The notes: generated from the sequence alone by a model not told the origin. Shown: positions 9,390 through 18,840, counted from the stretch's first letter. The stretch: 64,000 nucleotides of DNA from an uncultured Cellvibrionales bacterium (GCA_913031645.1 CAJWFB010000001.1:1-64000); one strand, 5' to 3'. Translations and numbers: made by a program.

Positions 9390-9995
9390 TTAATCTTTTT
9401 TTCCTTTATAGAGATAACTAAAGCTAGTGCTATAGCCAGTTGAGTTTATATGATTTACGTGTTCATATTTGTAACAATATTCTCGTTCGATATCAGTCTG
9501 ATTTCTGACTGCTCTGCCAACTCCCCTCACCTAGTATGTCTTTTTACACTCGTAAATCTAACCTTATCTTTACCATTAGTTAATAATAAATTCGAAACTG
9601 AGCGGTATTTAACAGCCAAGCCACTGCAAACCAAGCCGTTAGGCTCAAATCGGTACTTTCGATCCACTGAAGTAATTGACGAATTAGGAAATAAGATTTT
9701 TGATTAGTAAAAAGACATCTACTGGTCACCCAGAACCCTCTTTGGCAATCTGAAGATAGAGCGCTTAGGTTTTGCCAACATCACTATAATAGTCATTATG
9801 ACAACTACTAAAACTTTATGTTAGCAGAGCAAAAACGAATAGTCTAGCCTGACCCAACGGCTAACCAGGGCACTCTAACTGATTAGCCAACTTTAGCTTT
9901 AGGTGTTAACCTCTAGCCGCAAAGTCACCTTGACGCACCAAATCGTCTGCCCAATTGTCGGTGGGCGAGATAGACCAAGGAAAGTATCTCTTTTT
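9390..9995. other. 606-base non-coding region between divergent GH3 and GPH symporter genes
   Basis: This is AT-rich and shows no convincing gene. An 85-codon open frame (9450-9707) has no ribosome site or recognisable family features. It probably holds promoters and operators for both transcription directions. Two inverted repeats are visible, at 9792-9802 and 9859-9888. Confidence 0.6.
9785..9802 (+). promoter_or_regulatory. Candidate -10 element with overlapping palindrome upstream of the GPH symporter
   Basis: TATAAT at 9785-9790 is a perfect -10 hexamer. Directly after it, GTCATTATGAC (9792-9802) is an 11-base perfect palindrome, placed where a repressor would block the start site. No good -35 hexamer is visible at the right spacing, which fits an activated or weak promoter. 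Confidence 0.35.
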
Positions 9996-11336
9996 ATGAA
10001 AAATAGCACTCTCCCAGTCTGGGAAAAAATCAGTTATGGATTGGGCGATTCTGCCTGCAACATTTACTTCCAGATTGTCATAGTCTACTTGATGCAGTTT
10101 TATACAGACGTCTTTGGAATCTCAGCTGCCGCCGCTGGAACCATGTTTTTAATCGTTCGAATAGTCGATGGATTGACAGATCTAATTATGGGTGCAATCT
10201 CTGACCGGACCAAAAGCCGTTGGGGAAAATATAGGCCATACATGCTATGGCTTGCTATTCCATTTGCGGTGCTTGGTATTCTCGTCTTCATTACACCTGA
10301 TTTTAGCGACGCTGGGAAATTAATCTATGCCTACATCACCTACGCACTGTTCATGACGCTCTACACTGGAATAAATATTCCCTATTCTGCGCTCGGCGGC
10401 GTCTTGACAGCCAGCAGTTCTGAGCGAGCCTCTGTGCAATCATTCCGTTTTGCCGGCGGCATGCTTGGTGGCGCGTTTGTAGTTTATTTTTTACCAGAAT
10501 TGGTCGTATATTTTGGCAATGGGAATGACATTAAGGGATACCCAATTGCCATGGGTGTAATGGGAGTATTGGTTGTATGTCTCCTCTGGGCCTGTTTTGC
10601 ATTTACAAACGAACGTGTTGTAACCGAAGTAGATGAAAAATCCACACCCACTCCTGTTTCTCAAGATATTAGAGATTTATTTCGAAATAGTCAGTGGACC
10701 ATTATTGCAGCCATTACTTTCTTTTTGTTAGCTGCAGTGGCTATGCGCGGCGGAGTCACGAATTACTATATCGAGTATTTCTTTGATCGCAAAGATTCTA
10801 TTGGCATGTTTAACGCGCTGGGAATGTTTGCTGGTGTGGGGGGTGCACTCAGTGTAATTGTGTTGAAACAATACGTTTGCAAAGTGACCTTATTCCGCTG
10901 GGCTAGCATTGTAGTGATAATTCTTCATTTCGGTTTCCTACCGCTCAGTCGGGATCAGTATCAGATCGCATTGATAGTCTCAATGGTCGCTAATTTCTTT
11001 CATATGATGGTCACCGTGCTGCTATTCTCAATGATCCCTGATACGGTCGAATATGGAAAATCAAAGCTTAAGTCAGCAGGTAACGCTATGGCCATGAGTT
11101 TTGCCGGCCATCTACTCGCACTAAAGTTTGGTATCGCTATTGGTGGCGCTATGACTGGCTGGGGACTGGCTTATATTGGCTATGTTGCCAATACGTCTCA
11201 ATCAGACAGCGTTTTATCGGGTATTGTTATAATTTATGCATCAGGTCCAATCGTTCTTGGGTGTGTCGTTCTCGGATTGATTCGCATGTACAAGCTCACC
11301 AACGATGAAATGAAACGTATAACAGATAATAGTTGA
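9996..11336 (+). CDS. GPH-family sugar:cation symporter (MelB/XynB/YicJ-like)
   Basis: A 446-residue, 12-helix inner-membrane carrier of the glycoside-pentoside-hexuronide family. Clear signatures are ISYGLGDSACNIYFQ at the start and MQFYTDVFGISAAAAGTMFL in helix 2. Next come IVRIVDGLTDLIMGAISDRT with SRWGKYRPYMLW (the MelB-type cation and sugar site region) and later MIPDTVEYGKSK. It should import mono- or oligosaccharides, probably the products of the neighbouring GH3 and sulfatases, with Na+ or H+. The ATG at 9996 begins the conserved N-terminus and follows AAGGAAAG; the upstream reading from 9903 adds 31 unrelated residues. Confidence 0.9.
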   Translation: MKNSTLPVWEKISYGLGDSACNIYFQIVIVYLMQFYTDVFGISAAAAGTMFLIVRIVDGLTDLIMGAISDRTKSRWGKYRPYMLWLAIPFAVLGILVFITPDFSDAGKLIYAYITYALFMTLYTGINIPYSALGGVLTASSSERASVQSFRFAGGMLGGAFVVYFLPELVVYFGNGNDIKGYPIAMGVMGVLVVCLLWACFAFTNERVVTEVDEKSTPTPVSQDIRDLFRNSQWTIIAAITFFLLAAVAMRGGVTNYYIEYFFDRKDSIGMFNALGMFAGVGGALSVIVLKQYVCKVTLFRWASIVVIILHFGFLPLSRDQYQIALIVSMVANFFHMMVTVLLFSMIPDTVEYGKSKLKSAGNAMAMSFAGHLLALKFGIAIGGAMTGWGLAYIGYVANTSQSDSVLSGIVIIYASGPIVLGCVVLGLIRMYKLTNDEMKRITDNS

Positions 11337-11362
11337 AGCGAATAAAACTGCATGGAGGGCGC

Positions 11363-11394
11363 TCTTCTACGGTATCTAAACCTATGCTAGAAGA
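11363..11394 (+). terminator. Weak hairpin downstream of the GPH symporter
   Basis: TCTTCTA (11363-11369) and TAGAAGA (11388-11394) form a 7-base stem with an 18-base loop, followed by CTTTTATT. The long loop and short T-run make it a weak terminator candidate. Confidence 0.25.
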
Positions 11395-11503
11395 CTTTTA
11401 TTCTGACCTCTCAGTTATTTGGATTGAGAAGGATTACTACGTTTCCACCTTGCCGTTCGATCCGCGCGCTGACCATAACAACGTCGAGGGTATAGCGCTT
11501 TAA
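11384..11503 (+). pseudogene. Possible remnant of a GH43 glycosidase N-terminus
   Basis: A 39-codon frame from the ATG at 11384 reads MLEDFYSDLSVIWIEKDYYV and continues to a stop at 11501-11503. This opening resembles the start of GH43 beta-xylosidases/arabinofuranosidases, where a YxDPSVxRxGDDYY motif carries the catalytic aspartate; here the residue after Asp is Leu instead of Pro. The rest of a GH43 gene (about 300-500 residues) is absent. I read it as a decayed fragment of the surrounding carbohydrate locus. Chance similarity over so short a stretch remains possible. Confidence 0.35.
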
Positions 11504-11520
11504 ATCTCTTCTAACCGTTA

Positions 11521-12195
11521 TTAAACCTCAAAAACAAAGCCTTGCTTTTTGAGCTGAAAGTAGCGTTCTTTATCGAAACGGTACAAAGCAGCTGCTCTGT
11601 GAGCAACACCAGATTGTTTCTCATTACACGTTATTAGCAGGTTCATCTTTTTCATCTTCCGCCGAAAATTAGGCTTATCCAGTGAAACGCCCAAAATAGC
11701 CTCATAGAGGGTTTGCAATTCAAGTAATGAAAACTTTTCAGGTAATAAATTGAAGCCAATGGGCTCATGACATACCTTATGCTTTAAGTGCACAATTCCA
11801 GCCTCGAGGATAGCTTCGTGGTCAAAAATTAGCTTTGGTATATCACTGACAGGAAACCACTTCACATCAAGCTGATAGGCACCGACAACTAGCTCATATG
11901 CCTCAGGCGCAATTAATGAGATAAATGCGGTTGTGATAATTCTGTCGGTCGGGTAGCGATCTAAATCACTAAACGTTCTCAGTTGCTCCAAGTAAATATC
12001 TGACAGACCCGTCTTATCAAGCAGCACTCGCGCTGCAGCTTGACTTAAGGTTTCGTGATCAAGCAACCAATCTCCAGGGAGACCCCACTGGCCGATACTG
12101 TAGCCATCCCCGTGGCGAATCAGCAGGATTTCCAAATGGTCACCTTTACAACCGAAAACAAGATTGTCCACGGTCAGCGCATGCATTACCTTCAT
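11521..12195 (-). CDS. Nudix-related transcriptional regulator (NrtR-like fold: Nudix plus winged helix)
   Basis: Residues 1-150 of the 224-residue protein form a Nudix fold (LVFGCKGDHLEILLIRHG, then QWGLPGDWLLDHETL). The Nudix box is degenerate: Glu48 is kept, but the REUxEExGU block reads ARVLLDKTGL at about 55-64, lacking the catalytic glutamates. It is therefore probably not a hydrolase. Residues 150-224 hold a basic helix-turn-helix-like tail (RRKMKKMNLL, ALYRFDKERYFQLKKQGF), the architecture of NrtR-type regulators. Relatives regulate NAD or sugar genes by binding metabolites in the Nudix pocket. Its position between a sugar symporter and a sulfatase suggests local control of the glycan locus. 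A palindrome just upstream of its start is a candidate autoregulatory operator. Confidence 0.8.
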   Translation of the reverse strand: MKVMHALTVDNLVFGCKGDHLEILLIRHGDGYSIGQWGLPGDWLLDHETLSQAAARVLLDKTGLSDIYLEQLRTFSDLDRYPTDRIITTAFISLIAPEAYELVVGAYQLDVKWFPVSDIPKLIFDHEAILEAGIVHLKHKVCHEPIGFNLLPEKFSLLELQTLYEAILGVSLDKPNFRRKMKKMNLLITCNEKQSGVAHRAAALYRFDKERYFQLKKQGFVFEV

Positions 12196-12211
12196 AAAGA
12201 CCTTATCTCCT

Positions 12212-12232
12212 TGTATTAATAATAGTATAACA
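12212..12232. promoter_or_regulatory. Candidate operator between the Nudix-type regulator and the second sulfatase
   Basis: A 21-base interrupted palindrome of the form TGT-nn-TA-n-TA-n-TA-n-TA-nn-ACA; 7 of 10 base pairs are symmetric. It lies 17 bases upstream of the regulator start and about 83 bases upstream of the divergent sulfatase. That is a good place for control of both by the regulator. No experimental or comparative support is available here. Confidence 0.4.
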
Positions 12233-12314
12233 TCGAAGTATTAAGACGCTGTACTATATGCTCAAACTTCCACCTAAAAGTAAAGAGTCAAATCACTAAC
12301 CAAGGCGTCTCCCT

Positions 12315-13958
12315 ATGTTTTTACGGCAATTAACGGCCATCATATGTCTAGCACTTGTGCTGTTGAGCAATTGTGTAGTTGCCCAGACGCGGCCGAATAT
12401 TCTATTAATTATGGCTGAAGATATGAGTGCGAGAGTAGGTGCATTTGGTGATAATGTCGCTGTCACACCTAATCTTGATCGTCTCGCCCGGATCAGTGTT
12501 CGCTATCCCAATACCTTTACGACCGCCGGTGTTTGTGCCCCCAGTCGCGCTGCTCATATACTCGGAGTGCATCAAATGACTGTGGGCGCTCAGCATATGC
12601 GCACCCGCTCCTTTAGAGAGTCTGCCTACCGTACTGTCCCGCCTGCGCATATCAAAGCTTATCCCGAACTATTACGCCGTAAAGGCTATTACACCTTCAC
12701 CAGTAGCAAACTAGATTATCAGTTTAGCGATACCTCAGCAGGCTCTGGACCTTTTACGATATGGGATGACGAAGGACGCAGATCGACATGGAAGGGCCGA
12801 GCTAATGGTCAGCCGTTTTTTGGTTTTATTACCATCAAGGAAAGTCACGAGGGCCAAATATTTCCCACTACAGCAGCGAAAAATAATGCCAGAGGCAATC
12901 GCTCTCAAATAGTTCGACCGGACCAGGTCTCAATCCCGCCCTACTACCCAGATCATCCGGCGATCCGTAAAGATATTGCGCAACACTACAACAATATTTA
13001 CAGAATGGATGAAAAGGTTGGGAAACTGTTAAATCAATTGGATAAAGACGGCTTAACTGATAGTACCATTGTTATTTGGACTACAGACCATGGCGATGGT
13101 TTGCCTCGAGGAAAACGAGAAATCTATGATAGTGGCATCAAGGTACCATTGATTGTCCATTGGCCTGAGAGACTTAAACCAGTCTCCGTTGACAACAATA
13201 CTGTTGACCAAAAACTGGTTAGCTTCCTCGATATTGGCCCTAGTGTGTTGACCATGGCAGGGCTTGCTGTACCCGAGTATATGCATGGCAGTCCGCAGTT
13301 AGTGCCAAATGCAAGCGCCAAACGAGATTATATCTATGCTGCAAAAGACCGTATGGATGAGTTTAACTTTCGCGAACGCGCAGTGCGTGACAGCCAATTT
13401 AAATATATAAATAATCAGCTCCCCGGTGTTCCAGGTGGTCAGCATATTGCTTATCGAGACCAGATGCTGAGCATGCAGACTCTCTGGAAGCTATTCGCAT
13501 TAGATGAGCTTAACTCGACTCAACGTCTTTGGTTTCTGCCGCGGCCAACCGAGGAACTATACGATATTGTTGCCGACCCTCACGAGGTCAATAATCTTGC
13601 CAAATCGAGGGTATACGCAGACCGCTTGGCGCAAATGAAAAGCGCACTGGCTAAATGGCGCGATGCGATTGTCGACTACAGCGACACTTCTGAATTAACC
13701 ATGGCTAAAGCATTTTGGCCCAATGGAGAACAACCCATAACACAAGCGCCACAGATTTTAATTGATCAGTCTGGCACTGTCAGACTTGTTCCAGCGGAAG
13801 TCGACGATTCAATGGGCTATCGCATCAATGATGCCGCTTGGAGCGTTTACAACGGCCCTATTGTTATTACAAAAAATAGTCGTATTGACGCTAAGTCGGT
13901 TCGTTATGGATGGGCTGAGAGTCCATTAGTAACAGTCTCTCGGCCAGCAGCGAATTAA
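12315..13958 (+). CDS. Periplasmic sulfatase, heparan N-sulfatase-like (S1_8-type)
   Basis: The 547-residue product has a signal peptide ending near residue 23 (VVAQ). NILLIMAEDMSARVGAFGD follows, with Glu35-Asp36 in place of the usual Asp pair, as in the N-sulfoglucosamine sulfohydrolase-like branch. The formylglycine site is Cys74 in CAPSR (74-78). TTDHGDGLPRGKREIYDSGI is the second active-site block. After the sulfatase fold (to about residue 470), a short C-terminal piece (IDQSGTVRLVPAE, then YRINDAAWSVYNGP) resembles the beta-sandwich appended to such sulfatases. It should desulfate a glycan in the periplasm alongside the other sulfatase. It is divergent from the Nudix-type regulator and convergent with the enoyl-CoA hydratase relative. 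Confidence 0.88.
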   Translation: MFLRQLTAIICLALVLLSNCVVAQTRPNILLIMAEDMSARVGAFGDNVAVTPNLDRLARISVRYPNTFTTAGVCAPSRAAHILGVHQMTVGAQHMRTRSFRESAYRTVPPAHIKAYPELLRRKGYYTFTSSKLDYQFSDTSAGSGPFTIWDDEGRRSTWKGRANGQPFFGFITIKESHEGQIFPTTAAKNNARGNRSQIVRPDQVSIPPYYPDHPAIRKDIAQHYNNIYRMDEKVGKLLNQLDKDGLTDSTIVIWTTDHGDGLPRGKREIYDSGIKVPLIVHWPERLKPVSVDNNTVDQKLVSFLDIGPSVLTMAGLAVPEYMHGSPQLVPNASAKRDYIYAAKDRMDEFNFRERAVRDSQFKYINNQLPGVPGGQHIAYRDQMLSMQTLWKLFALDELNSTQRLWFLPRPTEELYDIVADPHEVNNLAKSRVYADRLAQMKSALAKWRDAIVDYSDTSELTMAKAFWPNGEQPITQAPQILIDQSGTVRLVPAEVDDSMGYRINDAAWSVYNGPIVITKNSRIDAKSVRYGWAESPLVTVSRPAAN

Positions 13959-13968
13959 TCACTAGAGC

Positions 13969-14730
13969 TTAAGTGTCTTTTCGATGACCACTAATTTTTG
14001 TGATCATTGCGGTGATTGAATCGCGTGCGTAGGGTTGGTTAATCGACCAAACTTGCTGGGCAGTTTCAAGGTTGATAATTTCGTCATGGTTGTTAGTTCC
14101 ACCTGCCTCGCGCAAGGTCTGCTTCGTTCGGAGTAATAATTCTTTAGGGAGATCTCGGATATTGTCGGTAAAACTAAATGCTTCTTCTTTTAATGTGTCT
14201 TGAGTAACGCATTTCCAAGCCAGCCCCCTATTCACCGCCTCTTTACCACTCAGTGACTGAGAAAAAAGTAGCATACCAGCAGCAGTATCCCAGTTTGCAA
14301 GTTGGCGCAACATCCAAGTATTACCACCCCCTGGGTGAAGACCGAGCCCGAAAAACCGCGGCTCAAACCGTGCCTTTTCTGTAACAATTCTCACATCACA
14401 GCCAACTGCCATATTAAATCCAGCCCCTACGGCAGGGCCATTCACTGCCGCAATAGTGGGGAGTGAGCACTGGGCAATGCAAAGAAACCCACTGTAGATA
14501 TTCTCAAGCATCAATTTGTCAGCTGTAATATCCCCAAGTTGACCGCCAGCGCAAAAAGTTGGTCCGTTACCCGTGACGATAAGAGCTTTCACATTGGGAT
14601 GTTTTTCAGCTTGGGCGACAAAATCGACAATCATCTCGCAAACTTCAAAGGTCAGCATATTCCGCTTAGCAGGATTATTGAGGGTTAATAATGCAATATT
14701 GTCACGAATTTCAAACAGTACCAGAGACAT
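13969..14730 (-). CDS. Enoyl-CoA hydratase/isomerase (crotonase) family protein
   Basis: The 253-residue product has the crotonase fold: ALLTLNNPAKRNML, the oxyanion-hole segments FCAGGQLGDI and GPAVGAGFNMAVGCDVRI, and LGLHPGGGNTWMLRQL. The segment that carries the first catalytic glutamate in true hydratases reads EPRFFGLGLHP here, so hydratase activity is uncertain; an isomerase or thioesterase role is possible. It acts on an acyl-CoA in the cytoplasm. The ATG at 14730 has AGGG upstream and starts the conserved region; a longer reading from 14769 adds 13 residues. It stands alone, with only 10 bases to the convergent sulfatase. Confidence 0.82.
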   Translation of the reverse strand: MSLVLFEIRDNIALLTLNNPAKRNMLTFEVCEMIVDFVAQAEKHPNVKALIVTGNGPTFCAGGQLGDITADKLMLENIYSGFLCIAQCSLPTIAAVNGPAVGAGFNMAVGCDVRIVTEKARFEPRFFGLGLHPGGGNTWMLRQLANWDTAAGMLLFSQSLSGKEAVNRGLAWKCVTQDTLKEEAFSFTDNIRDLPKELLLRTKQTLREAGGTNNHDEIINLETAQQVWSINQPYARDSITAMITKISGHRKDT

Positions 14731-14808
14731 TGAACGGCCCTTGTTGTTAAAGTTGCGTAAGGATACCATTTACGTAAATTAAAGTGTCTACCCAAGAGGT
14801 TTGGAGTA

Positions 14809-15576
14809 ATGGATTTAGAGCAAGCTGCACCAATACCTATCAATGCTAACGAATTGGTGGCTCATAGAGGGTATCGGGGTAAATACCCTGAAAATACTAT
14901 TCTATCTTTGAATAAGGCGATTGAACATGGCGCCCTATTTATTGAGCTTGATGTGCAGTTCAGTAAGGATAAGTTGCCGATTATTTATCACGATACCGAT
15001 CTGAAGCGAGTTAGCGGTCAAGATGGCTCTGTGTTTGAATCAAATCGAGATTCTTTGTTAGCCATTTCCGCTTTTGAACCCGGCAGGTTGGGAAACAGAT
15101 TCATTGATGAAACAATTGCCCCTCTTGAGGCGTTAGTGGGCACATTGCAGCGGAATCCTCCAGTAATTGCCTTCGTAGAGATCAAAGAGGAGTCTATTGA
15201 GCATTGCAGTCGAGAGTTAATGTTACATACGATACAGCGAATATTAGCGCCGGTAGCAGAACAAACCGTAATAATGAGCTTTGACTACCTGCTGGCTATC
15301 ATGGCCCGAGAGTCACACTGGCCTCTAGTAGGTTTAGTCCTTAAATGCTGGGCGGATCTAGAAAGCCAAGCAGTCGGGGACGCCGCTGCTGATTTTATCT
15401 ATGTTGATCACGAGATTATTCCAGAAAACTATAACCTGCATAGTAGTGACGCGCTGAGTGACGCAACGTTAGTTGCCTACGAAGTAAGTGACCGAGCTCT
15501 GGGATATAGACTATTGGCACGTGGCGTTGATATGCTAGAAACCTATGAGTTAGAAGACCTAATGGCGCACAATTAA
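14809..15576 (+). CDS. Glycerophosphodiester phosphodiesterase, cytoplasmic UgpQ-like
   Basis: The 255-residue GDPD-family enzyme hydrolyses glycerophosphodiesters from phospholipid turnover to glycerol-3-phosphate and an alcohol. Catalytic elements are all visible: HRG at 19-21, EN at 28-29, the metal pair in IELD (Glu46, Asp48), His61 in IIYHDTDL, and VEIKEE near residue 125. There is no signal peptide, so it is the cytoplasmic type. It is convergent with cysS, 13 bases apart. Confidence 0.88.
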   Translation: MDLEQAAPIPINANELVAHRGYRGKYPENTILSLNKAIEHGALFIELDVQFSKDKLPIIYHDTDLKRVSGQDGSVFESNRDSLLAISAFEPGRLGNRFIDETIAPLEALVGTLQRNPPVIAFVEIKEESIEHCSRELMLHTIQRILAPVAEQTVIMSFDYLLAIMARESHWPLVGLVLKCWADLESQAVGDAAADFIYVDHEIIPENYNLHSSDALSDATLVAYEVSDRALGYRLLARGVDMLETYELEDLMAHN

Positions 15577-15589
15577 GTAATAATATCGC

Positions 15590-16978
15590 CTAGCTTCGCC
15601 GCCACTGAGTCCCTATCCTGCTGTCTTCTAGAATAACGCCCTGGTCAAGCAGCGATTGACGTATTTGGTCAGCGCCAGAATAATCCTTATTCTCCTTTGC
15701 TTGCTGCCGCTGGGTAATGAGCGCTTCAATGTCTTGCTCACTAATGTCTTCTGAGCCTCTCGCATGGGTAAACCACTGCTCTGGGTCTTGCTGCAACAAC
15801 CCCAGAATGTCCCCTAAAGCGAGTAACTCCGCCCCTATAGCGCGCTGTTCATCGCCCTCAGTACTATGCATCAGCTTGGCCAACCGGTGCAGTTCACTAA
15901 TCGCCATCGGCGTGTTCAGGTCATCAAGCAGCGCTTTATAACCAGCACTGCTCTTATTTAGTTCTGGTTGATCGGACTGAGTACCGCGCAAATACCCATA
16001 CAAGGAATCCAATGATCGCCAGGCGCTATCCAACAGCTCAGCACTAAAGCTCTGCTCAGAACGATAATGAGCTGACAGAATCACGAAACGTAATACCTCC
16101 CCAGGATAGTGATCTAACAGATCTTTAACCATCCGAAAGTTACCCAGAGATTTAGACATTTTTTCGCCATCAATGTTAATAAAACCATTGTGCATCCATA
16201 TATTAGCCATTGGCTTACCATCATGAGCACAGCAACTCTGGGCAATTTCATTTTCATGATGGGGGAAAATAAGATCTTGCCCGCCGGCGTGTATATCAAT
16301 AGTTTCACCTAGGTGTTTCTCAGTCATCGCCGAGCATTCGAGATGCCAACCCGGACGACCTCTGCCCCAAGGGCTATCCCAACCTGGCTCTTTGTCACTC
16401 GAGGGCTTCCACAGAATAAAGTCTCCTGCATAACGTTTATAGTCGGCTACCTCAACGCGCGCGCCAGCCAACATGTCATCCAGCGATCGGCCCGATAACT
16501 GCCCGTATTTTTCCATAGACTCGACTGCGAACAGCACGTGTCCCTGAGACTCATAGGCGTGGCCCTTATCAATCAAAAGGCTTGTCATACTGATCATCTC
16601 TGGGATATGTTGAGTGGCATAGGGTGTAATGGTGGGCTCTAGATTGTTGAGCGCCTCCATATCATCGAAATAGGCCTTGGCATAGCGCGCAGAGAGAACT
16701 GAAATATCTTCGCCAAGTTCGGCCGCAGCATTCATTATTTTATCGTCGATATCAGTGATATTACGAGCGTAAATAACGTTTGGATAAACACTATTTAGCA
16801 CGCGATAGAGCGTATCAAAAACCACCACAGGTCTCGCATTACCAATGTGAACTCGGTTGTAGACTGTGGGTCCACAGACATACATAGTGACCCTGCTGAG
16901 ATCAATCGGTTTAAACACCTGTTTCTCACGGCTCATGGTGTTGTAGAGCTGCAATTCAAGGATATTAGTATCAGTCAT
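15590..16978 (-). CDS. cysS: Cysteine--tRNA ligase CysS
   Basis: This 462-residue class I aminoacyl-tRNA synthetase charges tRNA-Cys. Seen: [19 protein letters not shown] (zinc cysteine plus HIGH motif), the zinc-site segment [18 protein letters not shown], and KMSKSLGNF. The C-terminal anticodon domain ends in GTQWR. The start at 16978 follows the glnS stop with one base between (TAG-A-ATG), so translation is probably coupled to glnS. A longer frame reaching 17008 would overlap glnS and is not needed. Confidence 0.97.
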   Translation of the reverse strand: MTDTNILELQLYNTMSREKQVFKPIDLSRVTMYVCGPTVYNRVHIGNARPVVVFDTLYRVLNSVYPNVIYARNITDIDDKIMNAAAELGEDISVLSARYAKAYFDDMEALNNLEPTITPYATQHIPEMISMTSLLIDKGHAYESQGHVLFAVESMEKYGQLSGRSLDDMLAGARVEVADYKRYAGDFILWKPSSDKEPGWDSPWGRGRPGWHLECSAMTEKHLGETIDIHAGGQDLIFPHHENEIAQSCCAHDGKPMANIWMHNGFINIDGEKMSKSLGNFRMVKDLLDHYPGEVLRFVILSAHYRSEQSFSAELLDSAWRSLDSLYGYLRGTQSDQPELNKSSAGYKALLDDLNTPMAISELHRLAKLMHSTEGDEQRAIGAELLALGDILGLLQQDPEQWFTHARGSEDISEQDIEALITQRQQAKENKDYSGADQIRQSLLDQGVILEDSRIGTQWRRS

Positions 16979-16979
16979 T

Positions 16980-18644
16980 CTATGCTTTCCAGTTGTCTCT
17001 AAGTCCAATGGTACAGTTAAAGATCACGTTTTCTATTTGATCTATATCACGTGTGAAATACCCTTCTCGCTCAAACTGATAATGATCACCCGCAATCGAC
17101 CCGGCGAGACTCGCCTCGGCCTTACACCCGTTAACCACCGTTAACGAATCGGGGTTGAGGTGGTCGAGAAAATGTTGTTCTCCCCTATCAGGATCAGCCT
17201 GATTAAACAACCGATCATAGAGATTCACAGTACAGTCGACAGCACTGCACGCGTCAACCCAATGTATGACGCCCCGAGCTTTAATTCCTTCCGGTGCGTC
17301 TTTGCCGACCGTGTCAGGAACGAGTGAGGCAATGACTTCGACTATCTCATCAGCCGTATTTTTTACCACATCATCAGCCCTTACTATAAAGGCCCCACGT
17401 AACCGAACATAGTCTCCAATGACTAGGCGTTTGAACTTTTTCCGCGACAGGCTGACATCTTCGCTAAAATCGCTTTGATCAATATAAAATTGATCACCGA
17501 AAGTGAGCGTACGCGTGCCCATATCATCCCTATTGGGATGATTTTTCACGTCAATCTGAGCATATTCTTGCTCAGAATAATTACTTAAAGTGACCAGCAG
17601 TGGCTTCAGCACGCACATAGCCCGTGCCGCATTGGAATTTAAGTCATCGCGTATGAAATGTTCAAATTGGGCAACATCAACAATTCCGTCAGTTTTTGCC
17701 ACTGCGAGGCTATCGCAAAAGTTTCTAATAGAACGCGCGCTCACGCCGCGCCGCCGAAGTCCCGAGATTGTTGGCATACGCGGATCATCCCACCCAGACA
17801 CATGTTTGTCGTCCACCAGTTGTTTGAGCTTACGCTTGCTGGTAATCGTGTAGTTGAGTTTCAGTCGACCAAATTCATATTGATGAGGAATCGAAGGCAA
17901 TGGAAGATTTGCGGTAAACCAGTCGTAGAGGGGTCGATTTGCGGCAAACTCTAAGGTGCAAATCGAATGACTCACGCCTTCGATGGCATCCTCCTGGCCA
18001 TGAGCAAAATCATAAGATGGATAAATATTCCACTTGTCTCCTGTGCGTTGGTGAGCCATCTTTTTGATCCGATACAGCACAGGGTCACGCAAATTGATAT
18101 TCGCCGATGACATATCTATCTTTGCGCGCAGGGTCATTGCACCCTCAGCTATTTCTCCAACACGCATGCTCTCGAGTAAAGCTAGACTTTCTGCTGCCGG
18201 CCTTTCTCGAAACGGACTGTTAGTCCCAGCCTGAGTCAATGTGCCACGTAATTCACGCATTGCTTGTGAATCAAGCTCGCAAACATAGGCCTTATTATCA
18301 TTGACCAGTGTGATCGCCCAAAGATAGAGCTGGTCAAAGTAATTCGACGCATAGCAAGGCTCACCCACCCAGTCATAACCCAACCAACGAACATCTTTAA
18401 TGATAGCGTCAACATAGGCCTGATCTTCTTTTTCGGGATTGGTGTCATCAAATCGTAAATTACATTTGCCTTTGTATTGGTTGGCCAAGCCAAAATTTAG
18501 ACAGATCGATTTCGCGTGACCAATGTGTAGAAAACCATTAGGCTCTGGAGGAAAACGAGTAACGATATTGGTCACACGGCCAGCCTCAAGATCATCATTA
18601 ATGATCTGCTGGATAAAATTTGTTGGTTCGTCTATATCAGTCAT
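16980..18644 (-). CDS. glnS: Glutamine--tRNA ligase GlnS
   Basis: This 554-residue class I synthetase charges tRNA-Gln. Visible motifs: [21 protein letters not shown] (PEPNG and HIGH), [33 protein letters not shown], and the KMSKS equivalent [11 protein letters not shown] beta-barrel anticodon domain follows, with YFTRD near the C-terminus. Length matches the bacterial enzyme. It is the first gene of a unit with cysS and is divergent from ppiB, as in Pseudomonas. Confidence 0.97.
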   Translation of the reverse strand: MTDIDEPTNFIQQIINDDLEAGRVTNIVTRFPPEPNGFLHIGHAKSICLNFGLANQYKGKCNLRFDDTNPEKEDQAYVDAIIKDVRWLGYDWVGEPCYASNYFDQLYLWAITLVNDNKAYVCELDSQAMRELRGTLTQAGTNSPFRERPAAESLALLESMRVGEIAEGAMTLRAKIDMSSANINLRDPVLYRIKKMAHQRTGDKWNIYPSYDFAHGQEDAIEGVSHSICTLEFAANRPLYDWFTANLPLPSIPHQYEFGRLKLNYTITSKRKLKQLVDDKHVSGWDDPRMPTISGLRRRGVSARSIRNFCDSLAVAKTDGIVDVAQFEHFIRDDLNSNAARAMCVLKPLLVTLSNYSEQEYAQIDVKNHPNRDDMGTRTLTFGDQFYIDQSDFSEDVSLSRKKFKRLVIGDYVRLRGAFIVRADDVVKNTADEIVEVIASLVPDTVGKDAPEGIKARGVIHWVDACSAVDCTVNLYDRLFNQADPDRGEQHFLDHLNPDSLTVVNGCKAEASLAGSIAGDHYQFEREGYFTRDIDQIENVIFNCTIGLRDNWKA

Positions 18645-18840
18645 AGGGTTTTTACAGAGCTTATCGGAAAGAACTCTATTATAGCGCCAGCATAGAGCCT
18701 TATAAACAAAAAGCCGGTGATCTGGTTATTTTTATTCCCAACCAATCAAAAACGCATGTTTAATACTAAAGATTTGTTTTAATCCTTTTCATAAACGCCT
18801 AAAATAGCCGTAGAACTAAAACTAAACTTAAGGAATTGAA

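Noticed and set aside
9450..9707. 85-codon open frame between GH3 and GPH genes
   Set aside because: No ribosome site, no recognisable motif, low-complexity hydrophobic start; probably chance.
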